A stretch of 64,000 bases of DNA from assembly GCA_008933995.1 (NCBI GenBank), contig WARS01000090.1:1063501-1127500 (forward strand). The letters run 5' to 3'. Positions 49,645-57,539 of the stretch are shown piece by piece. A program made the position numbers and the translations under genes. The stretch comes from Datnioides undecimradiatus. Taxonomy: Eukaryota; Chordata; Actinopteri; Lobotiformes; Datnioididae. The notes below the pieces were generated by a model. It made no database searches and was not told where the DNA came from. It saw only the letters and a program-made list of their open reading frames with translations. The stretch's first letter is position 1, and each line of letters opens with the position of its first letter.

Positions 49645-49742
49645 GATTCAGAGCAGAGATTACATAAGTTTCACGAGTTGTTACAACAGTTACACCAGAA
49701 GAGCGGAGATGTGTGATGTGTTAAAGTTAAAGTTAATTTGAA

Positions 49743-49882
49743 GATGCCCTGGATCAGCACCGGAGCCACTACTGACTTCCATACGTAGGGTTGTGATCAA
49801 ACACATGGCAGCGATCAGCTTTAAATGCACTTTCTTTATTATTGTCACTTTAAGACTCGGTGCGTCCCTCCTCAAGTGTCAC
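49743..49882 (+). repeat. Unclassified dispersed repeat, copy B
   Basis: Partner of 47568-47710, about 2.2 kb away and in the intron after exon 19, so the pair flanks that exon. No terminal repeats or tRNA promoter boxes are seen. Confidence 0.6.
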
Positions 49883-51807
49883 TAAGGTTCATTTGGTCAT
49901 TATTATTATTTGGTTGGTGCAGTTATACAGAAAGTTTGGGCGTTTCTGGAAACTAATAAATTGCAAATTACAAATACGTAAACAAGGTCGATCTAAAGGC
50001 AAACTGCGATGTTAGGGTGCCAGCACAATCGTCGAGTGTCTGTGGGATCAGATACCATAATCATCATCGCGCGAGTGTCCGGGAATTGAGTGGCGTTTGC
50101 TTCCCGTTACAGCCCGTGACAAATTATGATAAAATTGGTTATCATGCAAAAATTATGAATGCTGCGTAACAGCAGAACAGCATGCAGCAGTAAATTGCTG
50201 CACTGATGACGCCCCGATGCCCCATAATCATCCTTAATTTCCTACACAGAGACCTCGCGCTTTATGATAATATTGTATTTGTGTCTCTGCTGCAGAGAGC
50301 GCCGTCCCTTCCCGCTCTGATTGAGCTCTGATTGATCATCGTTAGCATATTTGCAGGAGTAAAACACTGATACTGTGGATGCGTTTGAGCTCTGAGTGGT
50401 GCCTGCAGTCTTCCTCTCAGGCTGCGCGCCGCCTCGACAGCCCCACCTCGGTAAAATAGGGCAGCCTGTATGATGTCAGAGAGGCGAAACTCGGGGCAGG
50501 AAAAGTTTGCAGCGCTCTGAACTGCAGCTCGCAGAGTTTCAGTTTCACTTTCACTTTAATTGAAGGCGACTCAAATGAGAATATCAACATTTTGATCAGC
50601 TCAGAGCTCCTCTCATCTGGGTTTCAGTCGGCAGACGGTTAACCCTTTAAAACCCATTTAAGTTCCAGATACAGATATATATATATTTAAATATTGTAAT
50701 GGTGGATTTCCACTTTAAATGCACACGTAGCTCATTAGATATTAGCATTTATTTTTAATTGCTTGTTAACTTCTATCAGTGAATTAAGATTTGCTTTAAA
50801 ACACACTGCACATGTTTAATATTTCAACAAAATCACTGAGAGAAGAAGAAGAAGCTGTCTCATGGGGTCTTGTTATGTTTGATTAGTTCTGATTAAATTG
50901 TATTCAAATTCATTCATATCTCAAACTTTTACAGCTTGTTTATGCTCATATGTGTCTCCTGGCTTGTGTCTGTATACCTGTATGTCTGTGTATTTGTGTA
51001 TTTTTTGTGATAGTAAGTATGAAAATGGGTGGACCTCCACGTCCAAGTTGATATTATGCTTTTAATTAAAGTACTTAGATCAGCATCAATGCTGCGTTCA
51101 CGTGCCTTTACAAGGATTGGTCCCACTAATCGAGTTGAGAAGTCGTTCTTCCGACTTCGGTGTGTTCGTGAGACTCATAATGTCGAAACAACATGAACGC
51201 AACCTGAAATATCGCTTTACCTGACTTGTTATCAGAGTGGATGCTGATAATTAGCTCTTCTAACTGACCTTTGCCGCCATTTCTGGGCAGTAACTCATGG
51301 TTACAGCTTCAGGAATCGGGAGCTGCGGGTCACTTTTTACAGTGTGGAACTCATTTCTCTGATTATTCTGACGCCACATGAATGCAATGCAATATCAGTC
51401 ATGTGATACAGAAGCTTTGGCTCTGGATTAGTTGCCCCTTGAGCTCACTGGCACCTCGGGCCTGTTGCAGGTAGCTCATTTCGTAATCTCCCCACATGCC
51501 AGTGCAATGCGCGAGTTTCAGTAAAACTACACTGCAATACCTGACTTTTGCAATACCCCCTTTTCACTGATAATGACATAATGACTCAAATGCTAATGCA
51601 GCTGACACGCAGGACATGCAGGAGCTTTGTCTGAACAGATTTCACCCGAAAACCTGCAAAATGTTTTAATTTGTGAGGTGTTTTTCCAACGATTATCTTG
51701 ATTACGAGCAATCATTCCCTCGACGAGCAGGATTGATATTCAGGGGACACCTTCACCCGTGCTGAGGTTGAACCTTTTAACTCCTCTTCCCTCTCGTTGC
51801 CCATTAG
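49883..51807. other. Second half of intron 19
   Basis: Contains the short inverted-repeat unit at 50411-50500 and AT-rich runs (50680-50820). The stretch 50100-50350 is complex, repeat-free and has ATTATGAAT/ATAATCATC-type motifs, so it could be regulatory, but nothing firm supports this. Confidence 0.5.
50411..50500. repeat. CAGGCTGC/GCAGCCTG short inverted-repeat unit, copy 2
   Basis: CAGGCTGC (50418-50425) and GCAGCCTG (50461-50468) are separated by 35 bp. The context resembles 8161-8250 (tcctctcaggctgc at the left, aggcgaaactcgggg at the right). Confidence 0.45.
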
Positions 51808-51942
51808 GCCACCGGCGTGAGAGAGGATCAGCTCCTGGTCACCGTCCTCCCCGGTTTACCCACCGCAGCGGAGTTTTTCCTTCTCCCTGACAAACTGTTA
51901 ACCGAGGGCAAGCCAGAGAAGAGCTCTGCTCATTTAGATCAG
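51808..51942 (+). CDS. sorcs1: sorcs1 exon 20 of window: membrane-proximal region
   Basis: One hundred thirty-five nt, phase 0/0, 45 codons from ATGVREDQLLVTVLPGLPTA to KPEKSSAHLDQ. V-x-P-G-L-P-T-x-A-E-x-F-x-L-P is the conserved core. The second half (TEGKPEKSS) is a variable hydrophilic linker. The acceptor is cccattag and the donor gatcag|gtgaga. Symmetric phase means skipping is frame-neutral. Confidence 0.95.
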
Positions 51943-52407
51943 GTGAGACATGAACTGCTGCTCCGTCTGCCACCGGCTCTGCAACAAGAGTCATTTCTTT
52001 TTGCAGCCCTAGACAGCGTCTGTGCAGGTGGGTGGATTTCAACTTGTTATCCTCATTCTTATTCTGCCACAACTCCATGCACAAGTTTGTAACTCCGTGT
52101 CCCTTTTTTTGTGTCTTGTGAGTCAGGGTTGATCCTTTTTCTTCCTCCAGCAGCTTGTCCAGTAATTGCTCCTAGAATAAAAAAAAAAAAAAAAAAAGAA
52201 AATCATCCTTAAATTTAACTTCCTCCTCAGTCCAGCAGATGTCAGTATTGATCCACTGGAGCATATCCAGGTCTTTTCCATGAGTCTAATTGTAGAACAC
52301 GCCTGAGGAATCTCTGCAATAGACTCATCAATAAGCCTGACAAGTATTAACAAGTTATCAGGGGGAATGACTTTTACACTCCCTCAAGTCACATCCTGGT
52401 GGGTGTT

Positions 52408-52457
52408 GAGGTGGGAGGTGGGAGGTGGGAGGCGGCGGCGGCGGCGGCGGCGGGGTG
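52408..52457 (+). repeat. G-rich (GGGAGGT)n and (GGC)n tract
   Basis: Three GGTGGGA-type units lead into about seven GGC units and ggggtgg. It has at least four runs of three or more Gs close together plus many GG runs, so it could form a G-quadruplex. It lies in the intron between exons 20 and 21. Confidence 0.7.
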
Positions 52458-54123
52458 GAGTCTCGAAAGAGCCTAAAAAGCCAGACAAAGAAATTGTCAT
52501 GGCTGATCAGTTCACTAAATCACCGGCTTATCAAGATGGGCCGAATTAGCTCTGAGCCTCACGTAATAGATAATGACTGGTAATAACGCCGGATCCGTGG
52601 GAAGAATTCCACGGGCGTCTGTGGAGAGGAGGAAATCAATTTGATTTTCCTCTTCCACCCCCGCTCACACCTTGATCGCTTGGAAAGATCCCCCTCACCC
52701 TTACGAGCCAGGCTATAAATCTTCATTCAAGGTTGGCGTCTTAAAAGTGTAGAGCGTGCTGCGCTTATTAGAATGTATAATAGATTTACTGACCCTGGTA
52801 TACAGTGGGAAAAAGAAATTAGTCACAGCATGGTCTAAATTTAAACTGCCTAAGAAATATAAAGGGGAGGATGAGGCACTACAGAAATTACTCATATCAC
52901 AATTAATTTGGCAAATGAGGCAGATAAGATAAATGAAGCCGCTGCTGCAAAAGGGGGGGGGCGGGATCTGCAGAGGGAACGGCGAGGATTTTGTTTGCCG
53001 TCGCGTCCTCCCCGTGCAGCGGCGTGCACGCTTGTTTCACGAGTGCGCTTGAAGCAGAGCAACGCTGCGTCACGCCATTGGAATCACATTCACAAGGAGG
53101 CACAGTTCATTTTTAGACTGCGTGTAAGGATCAGAGCCCCGGAGGACGGAGATTTATAATTGCGCGAATGAAAGGATCTACGTGGGGAAATGGATTCAGG
53201 GCGAGTGAGATTGGACTCTGGCTCTCTGTGGTTTACCTTCGGGTCAGGGTAATCTGCCTGATTTATATCAAAGTTGGATGTTCTCGGTGCAGAAGGTTAC
53301 TTGCCAGTCTGGAAAGCAGAGATCAAGCGAGGCTGCATCCTATGCATTATGCATCACAGTGAAAAGGTCCCACAGACAAAGACTCTTACATAAACAGGGA
53401 AGCTCAGATGGGGTTGTTAGTGGAGACAGTGAGGTTTCTTTAGGTCACCGGGCGGCGCCGCTTCAGTTCCATGGTCTTTCTTTTACGCTATAACACCCTC
53501 GTAATGTCTTTTGGTCAGAGCTGATTTGGGTTCAGCTGTACATGCAACTGTTTTACCTCCTTGTCATTTCATTTTGTCTTTCTCAGGCTGTACCGAAAGA
53601 AACGTTGCATTGTGGGGGAAATATCAGAAGTGCGCTCTGACATCAGCTCAGCAACACGACGCCAAACAAATGCCAGTGATGCTTCAGTGTCTAATGGTTG
53701 TGTAAAGCGTCGTCGGCCGCTCCTCAGATCAACATTATTAGATGATAATACACGTCTGTGTCGTGTTTGCAGCCTGTTCTGCTGCCTCCAAGTGGCCTAA
53801 ACTGCTCTATTGTGTGTTTCATTGCTTTTGAATCGCACATTTAATTGCTTATTTACAAAAAAATCACAAAAATATGAAACTTATTTCCTCCTTTCCTTGA
53901 CTCCATCTTAACATCTCTTTAACGACGCACTTCTGTTACGTTGTCCATCCTCAGTCGGTCACAGGCTGACGACTTTTAAACCCGAGCACCTTCAGAAGCG
54001 ATGGTCGGAAAAAGTTGGATGAATTGAGGAGAGATTGATCAGGACAACAAACGGTTTCGCTCTGCGGCCGCTATTTTGTGTTTTGTACGATGTGAAATCA
54101 CGTCTCCCTCTGTGTCCCAACAG

Positions 54124-54223
54124 CTCTCGGAGGTTTTGCTCAGCGCCTTGAATCAGAACCTTGTCCAGTTCACGTTGCGGCCAGGCGTCCAAGTCACCGT
54201 GTACGCAGCCCACCTGTCAGCAG
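54124..54223 (+). CDS. sorcs1: sorcs1 exon 21 of window: membrane-proximal region
   Basis: One hundred nt, phase 0 in and 1 out, encoding LSEVLLSALNQNLVQFTLRP then GVQVTVYAAHLSA and one base of Ala. L-N-Q-N-x-V-x-F-x-L-x-P-G-V-x-V is invariant in the SorCS family. The acceptor is tcccaacag and the donor cagcag|gtaaac. It is the last wholly extracellular exon. Confidence 0.95.
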
Positions 54224-54684
54224 GTAAACAACATGCCGCTGCCTTTGTGTGTTTAGAGCAGCCCAGGGGGGGGCCTTTGTACTCCTGTAGTAAGCGGGAC
54301 ATGACATAAAGCACCTAGACCTAGATACAGTGGACACTCAGGTGTATTTTTATTATATCTGCTGCCCCGGTCGACTAATAACCCCAACCCTGTGTCTGAT
54401 TGGCTCCCACCATGTAGCTACACAGAGACATTCAGAGAGTGAGCATCGTTACAAGTATGTGTGCCTCTTCCTATTGGGGATGCTGCTACTGTCCTAAAGG
54501 GGCTTATAAGATAAAGAGTAAGAGAAGTCCATACTACTGTATATTAAATTGATTAATCTGTGATTTACATAGGTGTCAATTATCCTGTTGAGTGCACATT
54601 GCATGTTTCAGCTGGGTGGAAATACACGGCGTGGTCGTGGTCAGCCGCCTAACCTCTGTGGCTCTTGTCTCCCTGTCTCCGCAG

Positions 54685-54790
54685 CGCCCCTAGTGGACAC
54701 CAGCGAGAACCACAGTGGCTCTGCCATGCTAATGCTGCTATCAGTAGTGGTTGTGGGTTTAGCTGTATTTGTCATCTACAAATTCAAGAG
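54685..54790 (+). CDS. sorcs1: sorcs1 exon 22 of window: transmembrane helix
   Basis: One hundred six nt, phase 1 in and 2 out, encoding (A)PLVDTSENHSGSAMLMLLSV then VVVGLAVFVIYKFK and two bases of Arg. Residues 862-880 form one hydrophobic helix, followed by the stop-transfer Y-K-F-K-R, as in all SorCS receptors. N-H-S at 857 is a potential sequon close to the membrane. The phase-2 donor (aagag|gtaacg) is the branch point from which alternative cytoplasmic tails can be built. Confidence 0.97.
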
Positions 54791-55415
54791 GTAACGTGTT
54801 CATGAAATGTCATGTCTATATAGTCGTCACGCCGCGCGCGATAGGGAGGCGCTGAGAGGCGTCGTCGGATTCCTGACAGCTCTGTAAACAAAAGCCGCCT
54901 GCGAGGCTGCGGCGAAGGTTGATAGCTGCCTGTCAAACGTCCTCACCGGCACACGCGGTGCTCCTCAGCAGAGAATTTGCTTTTCCCCACACCCTCACAC
55001 ATCTGCGGGGATCCTGTGGAGATTCTTTTTGTCGGGCCGCTCTCTGCAAAAGAAATGTCAGTCAGCCGTCAGCCGCTATCAATATTAAGCCCTTTGAACG
55101 TTGGCAGGTGACCTTTCTGAAATGTTAAATTATGTCTCCTCGCCAAGGTGCAGTTTCAAGGGAAAAGGGCATGAAGGGTCGTGAAGATTTGCAGACAAGC
55201 GGAGACAGACTAAAACTTCACTTGTCTGTTTTTTTTTGTATTTGTGTAAATGCTGATTTAAATGCTCATGTGCTGTGCTGACACGTCAGAAGTTAGAAAG
55301 AAGTCAGGTAAACAAGAAATGTTTTGTAGCTGCGGTCTCCCGGCTGCGTCCTTGCTGTCTTTGTTTGAGCCTTGCTGTCTTTATCCCCTTGCCTCACTGT
55401 AAATCTTTCCTCAAG

Positions 55416-55573
55416 GAAGATCCCAGGCCTCAACGTCTATGCGCAGATGCAGAACGAAAAAGAACAAGAAATGATGAGTCCAGCTAATCCCACAGAGGCC
55501 ACGCCCAGCTCACAGCGGGACTTGGTGCATTCTTTGGAGATTCTGGACACAGAGTTTAACTCACGGCCCATCG
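55416..55573 (+). CDS. sorcs1: sorcs1 exon 23 of window: cytoplasmic tail
   Basis: One hundred fifty-eight nt, phase 2 in and 1 out, encoding (R)KIPGLNVYAQMQNEKEQEMM then SPANPTEATPSSQRDLVHSL and EILDTEFNSRPI. Y892-A-Q-M is a YxxPhi motif, the kind bound by AP adaptors for endocytosis. The acidic-charged run E-K-E-Q-E-M follows. This matches the SORCS1 tail form that starts KIPGINVYAQMQNEKEQEM. If the donor at 55574 (atcg|gtgaat) is not used, the frame stays open to a stop at 55870-55872, so a retained-intron tail is possible. Confidence 0.93.
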
Positions 55574-55872
55574 GTGAATATCCGCACTTGCTCCAGTCTC
55601 GTCACCCGTGGTTTCAGTTTTCATTTGTTGACCTTCGTTTGCTCACGTTATTCATCCGCCCCGTGTCTCATCCTGTGCTTTTTGTTGTGTTCCTCAGAGG
55701 TGAAGTGGTCCGGCCACGGGGCGAACGCGAACTGAGCAATAAAAACAAAAACAAAACAACAAAAAAAAGTATGACGAACATCTCAGCTGCTTCTCAGGAG
55801 CGCAGTAACACACTGATCTGCTCAGTGCCGTCGCCTTTTAATCGCACGAGAACACAGATGGGTGACAAATGA
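55574..55872 (+). other. Candidate alternative tail by reading through the exon 23 donor
   Basis: Immediately after exon 23 the frame stays open for 299 nt to TGA at 55870-55872, adding GEYPHLLQSRHPWFQF and about 80 more residues, many hydrophobic then Lys/Asn-rich (NKNKNKTTKKS). The composition looks like translated intron rather than a conserved domain. An internal AG at 55696-55697 (tcctcag) could instead splice from 55573 to give a short tail ending at TGA 55733-55735 (EVKWSGHGANAN). In mammals SORCS1 makes several tail isoforms, some by reading into the intron, so either is possible. There is no transcript evidence here. Confidence 0.3.
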
Positions 55873-57257
55873 CAGGAAAATCCCACTGAGGTGTCGGAAA
55901 AGCCTTAATCTTCCTCATCTCACCCAGATCTTCTGAAGGTGTTCGGATATTGTGCCGCGAAGGCCGTATCATGTGATCCATGTCATTTTCATTCTATTCA
56001 AAAGGTGTTTTCGCACATTCATTCAGTTTCCTGCGTTTTTCACCCATTTGCAGATTCTCATATACTTAACTGTGACGGCTTTAACATTGAATCAGTTGTT
56101 GCCGTAACTCTAACTTTGAATTTCTATCTTAATTTGCTCTATACATGTCAAATTTCAGTCTTTAACACTAAAACTCTTAGTTTTATTAGCACATGTTCAT
56201 ATTTTGTGTGTGTGAGTTTCCTCTAAAGTGAGACTGTGTAAGTTTAAATAAAAGAAATAACACTTTTACGAAGCGTTTAACATATTTGGTGTAACTTGGT
56301 CCCATAAGGCCAGCAGCTTGTGTTTGCTAACGTTAGCTATCGTTAGCAACATCTGTGCGTATATTGCTGTGTGAGAGCCATTACTACTAATGTTTAGTGA
56401 ATTTGCACAGCGTCACTTTAACGTCCGTTCTTCTGTTTTCATACATTGTTTCTGCACTAATCAAGATTTTCTGCGTTCACAGTGACTCAAATGACAAAGT
56501 ACGTGCAGTGCATGAATGTGATGCTTGATCGCCCCCTGTTGGCTGCCCGCAGAATAGATTGTACACCCCACCTGCTTCATGTTAGCAGACAGGATAAGGG
56601 CTAAAAATAATCCAATTACATGTCTAATAATTTGTTCTTAAAGATGGTTTCTGTCATTTCAGGTCGATCTCACAGGCTAACGTTCCTAATTAGTTAATTA
56701 ATACTATTAAAAGGTGTTGATGCTAGCACCTAGTATGTTTTGGGCTTATTCTAGATTAGTGGGAGGAGGATGGAGGCAGGACATCTGTCTTCACCTATGG
56801 TTTATATCTTAAACACACAGAGAAACATCACCAACTCTGCAGCTTCCTTTTGGGTCTCTGCAGCTTTTTAGCTTCTTTCAGCTTATTGTTTTGGTCCTCT
56901 GGTCTATGTATTCCTCTCCCTTTAAGAGCAGCAGCTGTTTTTAATGGAAAACCGTTAATAAACCTACTGTAGTAATATTGGGATATATTTTGATATACAG
57001 TTGTTGTTTCAGACCGAAACAGTGCTGACAGTAGAGTGAACACTGGAATAATCATTATTTATTAGGTGACCAGAAAACTCTTAGCGATCTGCTAGATGTG
57101 TAAATAGGCAACTGGTGCTCACATACAGTAGTTTCCATGTTAATATGCCAGACATTGTGTTTTCCACCAGAGAAACTTTAATGAAACCAGCTCTATTTGC
57201 TCCACTTCTGGTACAACATGTCCTCTGACGCCTGTTTCTCTCCCCGTTTGCCCCCAG
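55873..57257. other. Most of intron 23
   Basis: AT-rich sequence with TTAGC/GCTAAC-type short words and no repeat family recognised. An AG at 56661-56662 (gtcatttcag) could accept exon 23 and read G-R-S-H-R-L-T-F-L-I-S then stop, but it shows no family resemblance. Confidence 0.5.
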
Positions 57258-57319
57258 GATGTATGAAACCTCATGTACATGTGAAATTCTCCACAGAACT
57301 CCCCACATACATCGTCTGA
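57258..57319 (+). CDS. sorcs1: sorcs1 exon 24 of window: C-terminus and stop
   Basis: Coding part of the last exon, phase 1 in, encoding (G)CMKPHVHVKFSTELPTYIV then TGA. The acceptor is gtttgcccccag. The end S-T-E-L-P-T-Y-I-V resembles the S-T-K-E-I-P-T-Y-V-N-V end recalled for one mammalian SORCS1 isoform; that resemblance, the correct phase and the poly(A) signal downstream are why this exon is chosen. The hydrophobic Y-I-V end could act as a class II PDZ ligand (inference). If spliced straight from exon 22, the exon is read in another frame to a stop at 57391-57393. Confidence 0.8.
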
Positions 57320-57535
57320 ACTCTGGACTGGATTTCCACTCCAGCTGCGTCATGGATATTTTTTATTACCATTTTGGGACACAATGGTTTTGAGCTTTAT
57401 ACCTGTGCATGTTGGACCCTGCTGACACATACTGTGCTCCGTTCAAACCAGAAGAAAACTGTGTACAGGTTTTTAGTTTTCTTTTAGACATATGTCCGAT
57501 AAATAAAACATTTTAAAAACTCATTTTATTTATAT
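57320..57535 (+). other. sorcs1: sorcs1 3' UTR (proximal form)
   Basis: Non-coding remainder of the last exon up to the likely cleavage region about 15-30 nt after the AATAAA. The first part (57320-57393) is also the end of the alternative-frame reading described for exon 24. The sequence becomes T-rich near the end (tttttagttttcttttagac), as expected before a poly(A) signal. The exact cleavage point is not known. Confidence 0.65.
57502..57507 (+). terminator. Poly(A) signal AATAAA
   Basis: Canonical AATAAA within gataaataaaacatttt, followed by a T-rich stretch (cattttatttatat) that could serve as the downstream element. It lies 183 nt after the stop codon of exon 24 on the same strand. Confidence 0.75.
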
Positions 57536-57539
57536 AAGT

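Larger units (their letters stand above)
51943..55415. other. Introns 20, 21 and 22 of window
   Basis: Intron 20 (51943-54123) has an A19 run at 52178-52196 and the G-rich tract at 52408. Introns 21 (461 bp) and 22 (625 bp) are short and plain. Only exons 21 and 22 are coding here. Confidence 0.6.
9174..57535 (+). other. sorcs1: sorcs1-like VPS10-domain sorting receptor gene (3' part, 24 exons)
   Basis: Gene-level entry. Twenty-four coding exons join into a 956-residue open fragment ending in a stop; every junction is GT-AG and phase-consistent. Domain order is VPS10 beta-propeller (1-430), ten-cysteine 10CC module (431-551), PKD domain (about 556-647), SorCS membrane-proximal region (648-861), transmembrane helix (862-880) and a 76-residue cytoplasmic tail. 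SorCS receptors are type I membrane proteins that sort cargo such as neurotrophin receptors, neurexin, glutamate receptors and APP between the cell surface, endosomes and Golgi. SORCS1 is preferred over SORCS3 and SORCS2 because of stretches such as PGYIDPNSLVVQDEYVFVQ, VDGVLGEPGEETLIMT and KIPGLNVYAQMQNEKEQEM, recalled as SORCS1-like. Ten N-glycosylation sequons are present (fragment residues 110, 191, 323, 524, 535, 575, 606, 667, 688, 857). The N-terminal roughly 200 residues are outside the window. Confidence 0.9.

Noticed and set aside
9174..57319. Assignment to SORCS3 or SORCS2
   Set aside because: Key blocks (IIVASG, VLYLDQGG, VDGVLGEPGEETLIMT, KIPGLNVYAQMQNEKEQEM) fit SORCS1 better than SORCS3, and SORCS2 is much more divergent; a phylogeny would settle it.
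57238..57393. Last exon belonging only to the exon 22-derived frame
   Set aside because: The phase-1 frame from exon 23 ends in S-T-E-L-P-T-Y, which resembles a known SORCS1 end, so it is the preferred main form; the other frame is kept only as an alternative.
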